DNA of 40,649 nucleotides from Actinomycetes bacterium (GCA_021808425.1 JAKBBS010000006.1:1-40649); one strand, 5' to 3'; counted from the first letter of the stretch, positions 9,574-17,709 are shown. The notes: a model not told the origin generated them from the sequence alone. Numbers and translations are program-made.

Positions 9574-9819
9574 GTGGACACAAACTGGATGAGCGCAGGC
9601 AGATGTCGAGAGTTTCCTCCCGAGACGTTCTTTCCGAGCGACGGCGTCGGTGTCGAAGTGGCTCGCAAGATCTGCGCCGAGTGCCCGGTCAAGCTTCCGT
9701 GCTTGGAGTACGCCCTGTTCAACCGGATTGAGCACGGGGTGTGGGGTGGCGCGTCAGAGCGAGAGCGCAGGCGAATCGCCCGCCAGCGCAGAGGGCTGAA
9801 CAGGCTTACCTCCGCTTAG
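9574..9819 (+). CDS. WhiB-family iron-sulfur regulator (first copy)
   Basis: An 81-residue WhiB-like protein. Such proteins bind a [4Fe-4S] cluster through four cysteines, contact the primary sigma factor and adjust transcription in response to redox state or NO. The cluster cysteines are Cys11, Cys34, Cys37 and Cys43 (C-x2-C-x5-C), followed by the turn Gly-Val-Trp-Gly-Gly at 55-59 and a basic C-terminal helix rich in Arg. The GTG start at 9574 has a strong GGAGGG site seven bases upstream, in contrast to the leaderless genes around it. The subclass cannot be assigned with confidence. It is divergent from the AIM24 pair and convergent with tatA. Confidence 0.93.
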   Translation: MDTNWMSAGRCREFPPETFFPSDGVGVEVARKICAECPVKLPCLEYALFNRIEHGVWGGASERERRRIARQRRGLNRLTSA

Positions 9820-9832
9820 GTCCTCGGTCCTC

Positions 9833-9854
9833 CTGGCGGCTCTAGCGCCGTCAG
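9833..9854 (+). terminator. Possible terminator after the first whiB gene
   Basis: An eight-pair stem CTGGCGGC/GCCGTCAG with one G-U pair and a six-base loop is followed by TTGTTGTT. It lies 14 bases after the whiB stop and overlaps the end of the convergent tatA gene. The T-tract is imperfect. Confidence 0.4.
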
Positions 9855-10213
9855 TTGTTGTTCGACTCGCCGCGAACCCGGGCCTCGTGGGCTTTCAGCA
9901 GCTCGTCTAGTTGCGCCGGCGTCATGGTGATCGCCGCCTGCTCGCTCGCTACCGGCTGGCTGGCAGGCACTTGGACAGGTGGTATCGGAGGGGTAACCAC
10001 CGGAGCAGCGATCGGTGCCGGAGGCGGCATTGCGGCCGACCTCGCATCACCCGCACGACCCTCCTCCTCTGCTTCGTGCTGCGCTTTGCGGAACTCCTTG
10101 CCGGCCAAACCGACGTTACGGGCGATCTTGGGCAGTTGCGCCCCGCCGACGAGAACGACCAAAGCCACGACGATGACTATCAGGCCATCACCGCCGAACA
10201 AATTCGCGAGCAT
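9851..10213 (-). CDS. tatA: Twin-arginine translocase subunit TatA/E
   Basis: A 120-residue TatA-type protein: a short N-terminal segment, one membrane helix rich in Val, Ile and Leu at about residues 8-24, the Gly-Gly-Ala-Gln-Leu-Pro hinge, and an amphipathic helix with Phe-Arg-Lys. A long Pro/Ala-rich tail follows and ends in an acidic-basic helix and three Asn residues. TatA forms the pore-like assembly that exports folded proteins. The ATG at 10213 is preferred over that at 10222, because the latter overlaps a TACAAT -10 box seven bases before 10213. No tatB or tatC gene is in the window. Confidence 0.9.
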   Translation of the reverse strand: MLANLFGGDGLIVIVVALVVLVGGAQLPKIARNVGLAGKEFRKAQHEAEEEGRAGDARSAAMPPPAPIAAPVVTPPIPPVQVPASQPVASEQAAITMTPAQLDELLKAHEARVRGESNNN

Positions 10214-10220
10214 AGGACGC

Positions 10221-10226
10221 ATTGTA
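10221..10226 (-). promoter_or_regulatory. -10 box of tatA
   Basis: TACAAT matches the -10 consensus in five of six positions and lies seven bases before the ATG at 10213, suggesting a leaderless transcript and deciding the start. Confidence 0.5.
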
Positions 10227-10241
10227 GTCCTGATCGGAAGC

Positions 10242-10247
10242 TACTTT
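10242..10247 (+). promoter_or_regulatory. -10 box of the formiminotransferase-domain gene
   Basis: TACTTT lies eight bases before the ATG at 10256 in the 42-base gap to the divergent tatA start; near-leaderless arrangement. Confidence 0.35.
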
Positions 10248-10255
10248 CGAGAGCT

Positions 10256-11110
10256 ATGCCAGAGACGATCTTCGAATGTGTCATCAACGTCAGTGAAGGG
10301 CGCGACATGACGACGATCGACTCCCTTACGATCGAAGGCGCCCCGGCGATAATCGACGTGCAGAGCGATTCCGACCACAACCGCTCGGTGCTGACCCTTG
10401 CCGGGTGCAAGGACGACCTCCAAGCGGCAGTTCGAAGGGTCGCAGAGGCGGCCGTCGCACAAATCGACATCCGAACTCATTCGGGCGCCCACCCGCGCCT
10501 TGGCGCGCTAGACGTGGTGCCATTCGTCGATCTGTCAGAGCTCACAGGACGACAAAATCACGCTGACGTCACGACCGCCATGCGGGACAGCTTCGCGTGG
10601 TGGGCATCAAAGAGCCTTGGTCTCCCGTGCTTTGTCTACGGCGACGAGCGTTCGCTGCCCGAGGTACGTCGCAACGCCTGGCGGAGTCTCGATCCGGACT
10701 ATGGCCCGGTTCGTCCGCATCCGAGCGCCGGTGCGGCAGCAGTCGGATCCCGTCCAGTGCTAGTGGCATACAACTTGTGGCTCACAGATCCCGACCTCGC
10801 TGCTGCCCGGCGCGTCGCCGCCGAGGTCCGCTCACCTGCCGTGCGGACGCTCGGCTTGGCCGTCGGCTCACACGTCCAGGTGTCGTGCAACCTGATAGCG
10901 CCATTCGCCGTCGGACCGGGCATGGTCTACGACGAGGTCGCGTGGAGGATGCCTGTCGAGCGCGCCGAACTGGTGGGCCTCGTACCTCGGGCCGTCCTGC
11001 ACGCGGAACGGCGAACACGCTGGGAGCAGCTTGCCCTTTCAGAAGGTGTGACGATCGAGGCCCGCCTGGAGAAGGCGGGCCTCGACGGGGGAAGATTCTG
11101 CGCTGGCTGA
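10256..11110 (+). CDS. Formiminotransferase N-domain protein (glutamate formiminotransferase-like)
   Basis: A 284-residue protein whose N-terminus (Glu-Cys-Val-Ile-Asn-Val-Ser-Glu-Gly-Arg) and Arg-Thr-His-Ser-Gly-Ala-His-Pro-Arg-Leu-Gly motif near residues 75-85 mark the formiminotransferase family. The enzyme moves the formimino group of N-formiminoglutamate to tetrahydrofolate in histidine breakdown. The length matches the two-subdomain transferase without the cyclodeaminase part. A second Asn-Leu-Ile-Ala-Pro stretch lies near residue 218. No hut genes are nearby, so another one-carbon transfer role is possible; many actinobacteria carry such stand-alone genes. The open frame extends far upstream opposite tatA, but the ATG at 10256 matches the family start. 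Confidence 0.85.
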   Translation: MPETIFECVINVSEGRDMTTIDSLTIEGAPAIIDVQSDSDHNRSVLTLAGCKDDLQAAVRRVAEAAVAQIDIRTHSGAHPRLGALDVVPFVDLSELTGRQNHADVTTAMRDSFAWWASKSLGLPCFVYGDERSLPEVRRNAWRSLDPDYGPVRPHPSAGAAAVGSRPVLVAYNLWLTDPDLAAARRVAAEVRSPAVRTLGLAVGSHVQVSCNLIAPFAVGPGMVYDEVAWRMPVERAELVGLVPRAVLHAERRTRWEQLALSEGVTIEARLEKAGLDGGRFCAG

Positions 11111-11143
11111 GATTCCGCGAGGCGCCCCAGCGACGAACGGGAG

Positions 11144-11413
11144 TTAACCAGCCACCGCGGTCTTGGCTTCTAGAGTGCGACGCCGGCGGATCTTGCGCCG
11201 CTCCCGCTCGCTCAAGCCGCCCCAGATGCCGAACTTCTCTCCGTAGGTAACGGCGTACTCAAGGCACTCCTCGCGCACGACGCACCCCCGGCAGACTTCC
11301 TTCGCCTCCCTCGTCGAGCTGCCCCGCTCCGGAAAGAACAGGTCTGGGTCCACGCCCATGCAGTTCGCCTTGCGCTGCCAAACCTGCTGCGGTCTGTCGA
11401 TCAAATGGATCAT
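11144..11413 (-). CDS. WhiB-family iron-sulfur regulator, WhiB2/WhmD-like
   Basis: An 89-residue protein from the ATG at 11413; a TTG at 11458 would add 15. Cluster cysteines are Cys18, Cys41, Cys44 and Cys50, followed by Gly-Ile-Trp-Gly-Gly at 62-66 and a basic Arg-rich tail. The segment Phe-Phe-Pro-Glu-Arg-Gly-Ser-Ser-Thr-Arg-Glu-Ala-Lys before the second cysteine, and the Trp-Gln-Arg-Lys-Ala element before the first, resemble the WhiB2/WhmD/WhiB branch connected with septation and sporulation in other actinobacteria. Start choice is uncertain: GAGGA lies 16 bases away from the ATG and only three from an in-frame GTG at 11425. Confidence 0.9.
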   Translation of the reverse strand: MIHLIDRPQQVWQRKANCMGVDPDLFFPERGSSTREAKEVCRGCVVREECLEYAVTYGEKFGIWGGLSERERRKIRRRRTLEAKTAVAG

Positions 11414-11587
11414 ATCGCTGAACACGGTTTCCTCGATCCCTGCACCCTTGATCTTCAAGGTGGCCCTAGGGCCGATCGCCCAAAGAGCTACGCACGTAAC
11501 TACACGAGTGTAATACTGTTCGATTCCGCGTCGGATATCAAGCCCTGCGCAATTCTTTTTTCCCGGATCCCAACGTGGTGAGATTCC

Positions 11588-12247
11588 CTAGGCGGTGAGA
11601 ATTGCCTTGACCAGCTCCTCAGCGCCTTCGGCCACGAGAACGATGACTTCGTCTCCTACCGCCAGGGTGGTATCCCCGCGTGGCACCATCACTCGACGGC
11701 TTCGCACTACTGCGACAACGCTCGACTCGCGTGGCATGCCCAGATCCGCAATCGCCCGGTCGATCGCAGGAGAACCTTCGTCCAAAGTCACCTCGACCAG
11801 TCCTGCGCGCCCGTCAGCAAGGCTCATCAGCGGCACGAGGGTCCCTACCGACAGGGCCTCTTCGACGAGGGCAGTCATCAGATGAGGGGTCGACACTGCG
11901 ACGTCGACGCCCCAGGTCTCATTGAAGAGCCATATGTTCTTCGGGTGGTTCACGCGTGCGATCACCCGCGGCACCGCGAACTCCTGCTTCGAAAGAAGCG
12001 ACACCACGAGGTTGTCTTCGTCGTCTCCCGTGCACGCCACGACAACGTCAGCGGAGCCGAACTCCGCCTCTTGGAGGACGCTCACCTCGCAGGCGTCGCC
12101 GCCTATCCATCGCCATCCGCCTGTCCCGGCCTGGCGCTTCACAACCGAGTCGTCCACCTCGACGATCAGTACCTCGTGGCCGTTCCTCGACAGGTCACGA
12201 GCGATCGAGCGACCGACGACGCCACCTCCGGCGATAGACACCTTCAT
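11588..12247 (-). CDS. TrkA-type K+ uptake regulator, CeoC-like
   Basis: A 219-residue cytoplasmic RCK protein: an NAD(H)-binding Rossmann fold with Gly-Gly-Gly-Val-Val-Gly at 7-12 and acidic residues after the second strand, and a TrkA-C domain over the last 80 residues or so. Its ATG overlaps the stop of the upstream TrkA gene as ATGA. Pairs of TrkA proteins (CeoB/CeoC in mycobacteria) gate a Trk/Ktr potassium channel; no channel subunit gene is in this window. The open frame continues upstream inside the partner gene and should be ignored. Confidence 0.9.
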   Translation of the reverse strand: MKVSIAGGGVVGRSIARDLSRNGHEVLIVEVDDSVVKRQAGTGGWRWIGGDACEVSVLQEAEFGSADVVVACTGDDEDNLVVSLLSKQEFAVPRVIARVNHPKNIWLFNETWGVDVAVSTPHLMTALVEEALSVGTLVPLMSLADGRAGLVEVTLDEGSPAIDRAIADLGMPRESSVVAVVRSRRVMVPRGDTTLAVGDEVIVLVAEGAEELVKAILTA

Positions 12248-12915
12248 TGCGGACCGCCAATCACTGGGGCGAATCCGAGATTCCCCGTCATTTCCTCGAG
12301 GTCCTCGGTTCGCACTGCGAAATGCACCACGTCGCCCTCCTGCCCCACTAAACCCGGCCTCACGAGCACCGATTGGACGCCCCTCGTGACGATCACCGGA
12401 CGCCACCGGTCCCCCGACGCCAGATCCGCAACAGGTTTCCCGCACTGCGACGCCGGCAGAGGCACCTCCACGAGATTGACAGTGCCCGTCGGATCGGTCC
12501 ACTCCGAGCCGACTCCGCCAGGGATCAGCCTCCTGGCGACCTGATCGACGGTCCAGCTGACAGTCGCTACCGTCGATATGCCCAGCCGCTGGTATATCGC
12601 CGCCCGGCGCGGATCGTAGATCCTCGCAACTACGTGGGCCACTTCGAAGCATTCACGTGCGATCCGAGCAGTCAGGATGTTCGTGTTGTCGCCGCTTGTC
12701 ACTGCCGCAACCGCACCCGCGTGCTCGATCCCCGCCCTGCGCAGGTCGTCCTGGTCGAAACCGAACCCCACGACCTGCTCGCAGTCCCACTCGGCGGCGA
12801 GGCGGCGGAAGGAGCTCGGGTTCTTGTCGAGCACCGCGACCTTGTGACCTTCCCGGCGGATACGGCCAGCCAGTTCGCTGCCCACTCGGCCGCAGCCGAC
12901 CACTATGACATGCAC
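12244..12915 (-). CDS. TrkA-type K+ uptake regulator, CeoB-like
   Basis: A 223-residue RCK protein, partner of the next gene, with the nucleotide motif Gly-Cys-Gly-Arg-Val-Gly at 7-12, an Asp-Lys-Asn segment after strand two and a TrkA-C domain from about residue 140. It binds NAD(H) and controls potassium transport together with its neighbour. It starts 39 bases after the VWA gene stop, which suggests read-through from the AAA/VWA genes, though their functional tie to potassium uptake is not known. Confidence 0.9.
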   Translation of the reverse strand: MHVIVVGCGRVGSELAGRIRREGHKVAVLDKNPSSFRRLAAEWDCEQVVGFGFDQDDLRRAGIEHAGAVAAVTSGDNTNILTARIARECFEVAHVVARIYDPRRAAIYQRLGISTVATVSWTVDQVARRLIPGGVGSEWTDPTGTVNLVEVPLPASQCGKPVADLASGDRWRPVIVTRGVQSVLVRPGLVGQEGDVVHFAVRTEDLEEMTGNLGFAPVIGGPQ

Positions 12916-12954
12916 CGCCAGAGATTAGTCAAAAAAACGGGGCTGGCCGCCGGA

Positions 12955-14958
12955 CTACGCGCTTCGACGTTGGACCCGCTTGTGCTCCAAAAAGTCGACC
13001 AGCACGTAGCTCCCGAGGTTCTCGGGCGTTGTATAGAAAGCGCGACCGCCGTTGATCCGCGTCATCTTCTCGACGAACCCACGCAAATGACCGGTGGCGT
13101 CGAGCATAAACGTGTTCAGCCGGATGCCGTCTCGGGTCAGTCGCAGGACTTCCTCGAGCGTTACGCGCACGGTTTCCGGCGTCGGGGGATAGTCGAAGAA
13201 AGGCTCCCCGTTGGCGAGGATATGAGCGGTTGGCTCGCCGTCGGTGATCATGATCACCTGCTTGGTACCGGCCTTGCCTGCCAGCATGCGCCTTGACAGG
13301 ACCATCGCATGATGCATGTTCGTGCCATACGTAAAATCCCAAGAAACCTCGGGAAGGGATTCAGCCTTGATTTGGCGGGCGAGCTCCCCGAATCCCACCA
13401 TCCCCAGGTAGTCGCGGGGATAACGGCTGGCGATAAGAGAGTGGAGAGCCATGGCGACTTTTTTTGCCGCCAGGAAGTTCCCCCTCATCGGCATCGACAA
13501 GGACAGGTCTATCGCCAGGACCGTCGAAGAGGACGTGACCGACTCCGTCTGGTCCACCTCGAAGTCGTCGGGAACGAGGCGCACGGGGACCCCGCCACCG
13601 TTGCGCATAACCGCGTTTCGAACCGTACGTTCGATCGACAGGTTGAAAGGGTCACCCCACTCGTAATGTTTCGTCTCGAAAGTCCGCTCGTGGCCGACTC
13701 CGAGTCGTTCGATCTCATGACCGCCCATCCGGTCCTTGACGACGTCGGAGAAAAGCTCGCTCAGCGCATTACGACCGATCTTCGCGAGCCCCCGAGGCGT
13801 CAGCTCCAGGCGTCCGCCCTTCGTGTCCATCAGGCCCGCCTCGACTAACTGGCGGGCGAGGCGCGCCAACTGCTCGAGGGACCGGGCGGCATCGTCGCCG
13901 AGAAGTTCGCGCGCCCTGTCGATGTCGACTTCCGCGAGCGCCCCCGGGTTCGTCGCAGATGTCATCATCGACTCGAGAGCGTCGAGGTCGCCGAGATTGG
14001 AGAGCACTGACGCTGCCTGAGACAGCCCGAGGGGGTCACTGCCCGAGAACGCGTAACTTCCCTCCCAACCCGCCTGAGGAAAAGCGCTTCTCAGATTGGC
14101 CCCGAGGCGCTCGACCTGCCATCTCAGGTCCATGTCCTCCAAGAGCGCATCCGAAAGCCGCTGGAGCTCTGCCCGTTGCTCCGGGGTCATCGAATTGAGC
14201 AGCTGGGACATAGCTGCCATCTGGCTTGCCATTTGCGCCAACAACTCGTCGAGGTTCGCCGGATTGCCGGGAAACATGTCGCCGAAGCGCTCCATGAAAG
14301 AGGCAAAGTCCTCTTCGGTGTCCCGACCCGCGCCACGAGCTTCGATCATCCGGTTGAGCTCGTCAAACATCTCCCGCATCGCCTGTATCGACTGCTCCGA
14401 TATGTCCGACATGCCTTGCGACATCTGATTGAAGTGGCTCTGCAGGATCTGCGATCGCAGCTGCTCCAGTAGCTGTGCGAAACGCTGCTCAGCTTGTACG
14501 CTGGTCCAGTCATAGTTCTGGAGAGATTGAATCTGGCCGGCGAGGTCGGGCGGAAGAAGGTCCAAAGCCATTCGTTTGGTGCTGAGGGCGGCATCTGCGA
14601 CCTCGGCGCGTCTCGGATCCCCGGAGTTCTGGGCGGCCCGATGAGCCTCGTCGATTGCCAATCGTTCCTCGTCGAGTATGTCGCGTAGGTTCTCAGCCAG
14701 CCCGCTGAAGGCGCCTCCGAGGTCGTAGTTCTCCAACAGCGATGCTTTGCGCTCACGCAGCTTCTGCAGGAGGTCCCTCAGACCGTCTATGCGACTCCCG
14801 TTGCGGTCGGTGAAACCGCGCTGCAGCAAACGGTGAAGCGCCTGGTTGAGGTCGCCGTGGAAGAGCAGCTCGTCAGTCAGCTCACCAAAGACGTCGTCCG
14901 CGTCGAACTCGAACCCAGTCTGGGTCCCATCCCAGCGAGAGTAGGTGAATCGCCTCAT
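12955..14958 (-). CDS. Large VWA-domain protein, partner of a MoxR-like ATPase
   Basis: A 667-residue protein from the ATG at 14958, thirteen bases after the ATPase stop; the longer open frame overlaps that gene. The C-terminal von Willebrand A domain (about 465-640) has a full metal site: Asp484-x-Ser-x-Ser, Thr546 and Asp573 in Thr-Asp-Gly-Glu. The N-terminal two thirds are helical and acidic, with Met- and Gln-rich stretches around 180-290 that could form coiled coils. Such VWA proteins are fairly common in actinobacteria next to magnesium-chelatase-like ATPases, and are thought to act with them as chaperones that insert metals or remodel complexes; the client is unknown. Confidence 0.88.
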   Translation of the reverse strand: MRRFTYSRWDGTQTGFEFDADDVFGELTDELLFHGDLNQALHRLLQRGFTDRNGSRIDGLRDLLQKLRERKASLLENYDLGGAFSGLAENLRDILDEERLAIDEAHRAAQNSGDPRRAEVADAALSTKRMALDLLPPDLAGQIQSLQNYDWTSVQAEQRFAQLLEQLRSQILQSHFNQMSQGMSDISEQSIQAMREMFDELNRMIEARGAGRDTEEDFASFMERFGDMFPGNPANLDELLAQMASQMAAMSQLLNSMTPEQRAELQRLSDALLEDMDLRWQVERLGANLRSAFPQAGWEGSYAFSGSDPLGLSQAASVLSNLGDLDALESMMTSATNPGALAEVDIDRARELLGDDAARSLEQLARLARQLVEAGLMDTKGGRLELTPRGLAKIGRNALSELFSDVVKDRMGGHEIERLGVGHERTFETKHYEWGDPFNLSIERTVRNAVMRNGGGVPVRLVPDDFEVDQTESVTSSSTVLAIDLSLSMPMRGNFLAAKKVAMALHSLIASRYPRDYLGMVGFGELARQIKAESLPEVSWDFTYGTNMHHAMVLSRRMLAGKAGTKQVIMITDGEPTAHILANGEPFFDYPPTPETVRVTLEEVLRLTRDGIRLNTFMLDATGHLRGFVEKMTRINGGRAFYTTPENLGSYVLVDFLEHKRVQRRSA

Positions 14959-14971
14959 GGCTCCCGACGCC

Positions 14972-16384
14972 CTAGCGGGCCCTGTAGAGGGCCCGGTTGG
15001 CGGATTGGTCCTTGTTGAGGCGCTTCGTAAGGTGCATACCTTCCAAAACCAGCTCGACTCCAGATGCGACGACAGCCGGAGACTCGGCACCGCTGATCGC
15101 AGCGATCGAAGAAACCGCCTCGCGAAGGCCGGGAAAATCGCGGAGTGCTTCTAACAAATCAGATGCCACAACGTCGTCTCCACTGTGGAGCACCCGACCT
15201 CCGTCGAAATCTGCCGCTACAGCCTTTAGATGTTCGGGGCCGACCGCACTCCGAAACACGCCGAGGACCGCCTGCGACACCAGCGTTTCGAAGACGTGAC
15301 TGTCCCGACTGTCATCAATCGAGTCCAACTCCACTTTGCCAACGGTCGACGCGCCTAACGAGGCGAGATCGGCGATCCGCGGGGCTGCTTCTGTCTCGGC
15401 GAAACGCAACGCTCGCCTGACAGCGCTTGCGACCATGATCTCGAAGTTCGCTACGCTTAGGCGCACCGAGACCCCGGAGCGCTGGTTGACGTGTGGGCTC
15501 TGGCGGGCGAGATGGGTGAGAGTCGCAACGATCTCGGCCATGAACGTCGGCACCTGCACCGAGACACCCGGAACGGCGACGGTGGTCGCCTCCTGGGCGA
15601 CCACCCGCATTTCGGTGGAGATGTCGAGCGGGTAGTGGGTGCGGATCTGGGAGCCGAACCTGTCCTTGAGCGGTGTGATGATCCGACCGCGGTTCGTGTA
15701 GTCCTCCGGGTTCGCCGAGGCAACAAGAAGCACATCGAGGGGGAGACGGATCTTGTACCCGCGGACCTGGACGTCGCGCTCTTCGAGGACGTTGAGGAGG
15801 CCGACCTGGATCCTCTCGGCGAGGTCGGGAAGCTCGTTGACGGCGAAGATCCCCCGGTTGGTGCGAGGCACGAGGCCGTAATGCAGGGTGAGCTCGTCGG
15901 ACAGGTAGCGGCCCTCGGCAACCCGGATTGGGTCCACTTCACCGATCAGGTCCGCGATGGAGGTGTCGGGCGTTGCGAGCTTCTCGCCGAGGCGCTGGTC
16001 GCGATGCACCCAGCCGACCGGCGTATCGTCGCCGTGCTCGTCGATCAGGTCCTTCGCGTACCGTGAGACCGGATGGTAAGGGTCATCCTGGATCTCCGAT
16101 CCTGCGACTACTGGAATCCACTCGTCGAGCAGGCACGTCAAGGATCGGATCATCCTCGTCTTGCCTTGGCCTCTCTCGCCGAGGAAGATCACGTCGTGGC
16201 CGGCGAGGAGGGCGTTCTCCAGCTGCGGAAGGACCGTATCCTCGTATCCGATCAGGCCGTCGACTATCTGGCGGCCCGATGTGAGTCGAGCAGCGACGTT
16301 ACGTCGCACCTCCTCCTTGACCGGGACGGATTCCCACCCGCTGTCTCTCAACTGCCCAAGGTTTGCCGGCATGGAGGGGGTCAT
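14972..16384 (-). CDS. MoxR/Mg-chelatase-like AAA+ ATPase
   Basis: A 470-residue AAA+ protein with Walker A Gly-Glu-Arg-Gly-Gln-Gly-Lys-Thr at 69-76. The Walker B region reads Gly-Ile-Phe-Ala-Val-Asn-Glu-Leu, as in the magnesium chelatase I group where Asp is replaced by Asn. A sensor-like Ser-Ala-Asn-Pro-Glu-Asp and an Arg finger candidate in Pro-Leu-Lys-Asp-Arg-Phe follow. The protein is longer than MoxR and has a helical C-terminal lid. With the downstream VWA gene it forms the usual ATPase/VWA pair. The ATG at 16384 is six bases after TAGCTT, so a leaderless start is likely; an ATG four codons in is the alternative. Confidence 0.9.
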   Translation of the reverse strand: MTPSMPANLGQLRDSGWESVPVKEEVRRNVAARLTSGRQIVDGLIGYEDTVLPQLENALLAGHDVIFLGERGQGKTRMIRSLTCLLDEWIPVVAGSEIQDDPYHPVSRYAKDLIDEHGDDTPVGWVHRDQRLGEKLATPDTSIADLIGEVDPIRVAEGRYLSDELTLHYGLVPRTNRGIFAVNELPDLAERIQVGLLNVLEERDVQVRGYKIRLPLDVLLVASANPEDYTNRGRIITPLKDRFGSQIRTHYPLDISTEMRVVAQEATTVAVPGVSVQVPTFMAEIVATLTHLARQSPHVNQRSGVSVRLSVANFEIMVASAVRRALRFAETEAAPRIADLASLGASTVGKVELDSIDDSRDSHVFETLVSQAVLGVFRSAVGPEHLKAVAADFDGGRVLHSGDDVVASDLLEALRDFPGLREAVSSIAAISGAESPAVVASGVELVLEGMHLTKRLNKDQSANRALYRAR

Positions 16385-16390
16385 GCAGAC

Positions 16391-16396
16391 AAGCTA
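16391..16396 (-). promoter_or_regulatory. -10 box of the AAA/VWA operon
   Basis: TAGCTT (TANNNT) sits exactly six bases before the ATG at 16384. No Shine-Dalgarno sequence is present, so the mRNA is probably leaderless. Confidence 0.5.
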
Positions 16397-16441
16397 CCCC
16401 CGCGACGCTGCGGATCTACATCCGGGATCTACGTCCGAGAG

Positions 16442-16945
16442 CTACATCGAATAGTCGATAGCAGCAAAGCGGCGACGGCGTCGCGAAGCCAGCCTCGAAA
16501 GCAGCGATTCTCGCTGCGGCGCCTTGGCCCCGGCGCTTTGTGTGGATCGCTCCGCTTTGGAGCGGTTCAGCTCCACCACACCGAGGCAGTTGAGCTTGCG
16601 TCTCGCCTGTGCCATGACGAGCGACCGCTCGGCGTTCTCAAGACCGAACAGGACACCAACGATCTCTCTCGCCTGCGCTGCCGCCACCTCGAGCCGCATC
16701 GCAGGCATACCTTCGGTCACCGTGGCTCGCAGCACGGTGAGCATCTCCAGGCTGAGGGCGACGCCGTCCCTCACCCCGTCGCTAGGAGTGAGAATGCCGT
16801 CGTGGTAGGCAGAGTAGATCCGCTGGATCTCCCGGCACAGGCCGAGACTGAAAGCGACGTCGTCCTCTTCGACCAATTTGAACCCGTGAGGTTCGACAAT
16901 CGACGTTGCGGTTCTGGGTTCGCTTAGCTGTAACACGTCTTCCAT
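16442..16945 (-). CDS. Unknown helical protein between rsfS and the AAA/VWA genes
   Basis: A 167-residue protein I do not recognise. It is mostly helical: an acidic Val-Glu-Glu-Asp-Asp-Val region at about 25-30, then Leu-, Arg- and Ala-rich helices to about residue 125, and a strongly basic C-terminus with five Arg in a row near residue 158. There are two cysteines (about 37 and 119), no signal peptide and no membrane helix. The ATG at 16945 has GGAG directly before it, too close for a good ribosome site, so the start may be wrong. The gene stands apart: 78 bases separate it from rsfS and 57 from the ATPase gene. An interrupted palindrome lies just upstream. Confidence 0.6.
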   Translation of the reverse strand: MEDVLQLSEPRTATSIVEPHGFKLVEEDDVAFSLGLCREIQRIYSAYHDGILTPSDGVRDGVALSLEMLTVLRATVTEGMPAMRLEVAAAQAREIVGVLFGLENAERSLVMAQARRKLNCLGVVELNRSKAERSTQSAGAKAPQRESLLSRLASRRRRRFAAIDYSM

Positions 16946-16972
16946 CTCCGGGCTCGTCTGACCGTTTCTCGG

Positions 16973-16996
16973 CGACGGCAGGACCGTGGTCCGTCG
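16973..16996. repeat. Interrupted palindrome upstream of the unknown 167-residue gene
   Basis: CGACGG and CCGTCG flank a 12-base centre, which itself contains most of a second palindrome, GGACC-GT-GGTCC (16981-16992). It could be an operator or an RNA hairpin between rsfS and the next gene. No T-tract follows on the minus strand, so it is not a classical terminator. Confidence 0.4.
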
Positions 16997-17023
16997 AATA
17001 CCGTCTTTCCTTATATTCGGCTT

Positions 17024-17434
17024 TTACAACCCGATTCTTGAGTTTGCAGGGTCCGGAGCCGCCCATTCCCAAGCGTCGGCATCGGACCACAGACCGTCAA
17101 GCCGGTAGAAGTCGCGCGCCTCGCCGAGCATGGCATGTACTACAAAATCACCGTAGTCCATGAGCACCCATCTCGCATCGCTAAGTCCTTCGATGTAGCG
17201 CGGAGCAATCCCGCCTGCCGCCTTCACTTTCAGCTCGACCGCTTCTGTGATCGTCCGAACCTGGCGAGAGCTCGTCGCGCTAGTGATGACGAACGCGTCG
17301 GTGATACCAAGCGACGCCCCCACGCCCAAGATGACCGTGTCTTCTCCTCCCTTGTCGAAACATGCTCTCGCCGCCTCGACGCAAAGCTCCCGAATCGTCG
17401 GGGAGTCCGCCCGACCAGCCGTCGTTGAACTCAA
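17024..17434 (-). CDS. rsfS: Ribosomal silencing factor RsfS
   Basis: A 136-residue RsfS (Iojap/DUF143) protein, which binds bL14 and blocks subunit joining in starved cells. The TTG at 17434 is preferred because its TTGA overlaps the stop of the upstream small gene, GGAAG lies a few bases before, and no ATG follows before the domain begins. Family landmarks are present: the Ala-x-x-Ala-x-x-Lys-Gly-Gly-Glu segment, Asp-Ala-Phe-Val-Ile-Thr-Ser-Ala, the Glu-Gly helix, and Trp-Val-Leu-Met-Asp-Tyr-Gly-Asp-Phe-Val-Val-His. The gene follows nadD and the small membrane protein, as in many actinobacteria. Confidence 0.93.
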   Translation of the reverse strand: MSSTTAGRADSPTIRELCVEAARACFDKGGEDTVILGVGASLGITDAFVITSATSSRQVRTITEAVELKVKAAGGIAPRYIEGLSDARWVLMDYGDFVVHAMLGEARDFYRLDGLWSDADAWEWAAPDPANSRIGL

Positions 17435-17709
17435 CGGCTTCCGCCGGCAAGAGCGACTTCGACGCCCGACACCACGATGTGCTGCGCGCTCGCCGATGGA
17501 AGTGCAGCCGAACCCCCCGGGTTGTCGAGCCATTGCCGGCCCAGTATGACCACTGTTGCTACTAGTAAAGCGGTGAGTATTGCCACGACCACCATCACTT
17601 CCCTGAACCGGCGACGTCGCCACCTGAGACGCTCCAAACGACTGACCGCCGTCGGCTGCCCGGCGCTACCCGGCCTGCTCGAGGTCGTCCCGCGATGGGC
17701 AGTCAGCAT
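17431..17709 (-). CDS. Small single-pass membrane protein between nadD and rsfS
   Basis: A 92-residue protein in a frame not easily seen because a longer meaningless frame encloses it. The ATG at 17709 overlaps the nadD stop, and its own stop overlaps the rsfS start, so all three are translationally coupled. Residues 1-37 are basic, with seven Arg among residues 29-36, then one membrane helix at about 38-57, and a short exterior tail rich in Ser, Ala and Val. By the positive-inside rule the N-terminus faces the cytoplasm. Many actinobacteria have a LytR-CpsA-Psr gene in this position, whose protein also starts with a basic segment and a membrane helix; this could be a shortened relic or an unrelated protein. 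Confidence 0.65.
   Translation of the reverse strand: MLTAHRGTTSSRPGSAGQPTAVSRLERLRWRRRRFREVMVVVAILTALLVATVVILGRQWLDNPGGSAALPSASAQHIVVSGVEVALAGGSR

Noticed and set aside
16073..16927. 284-codon plus-strand frame over the AAA gene start and the unknown gene
   Set aside because: It covers a clear leaderless promoter and two minus-strand genes, and resembles no protein family.
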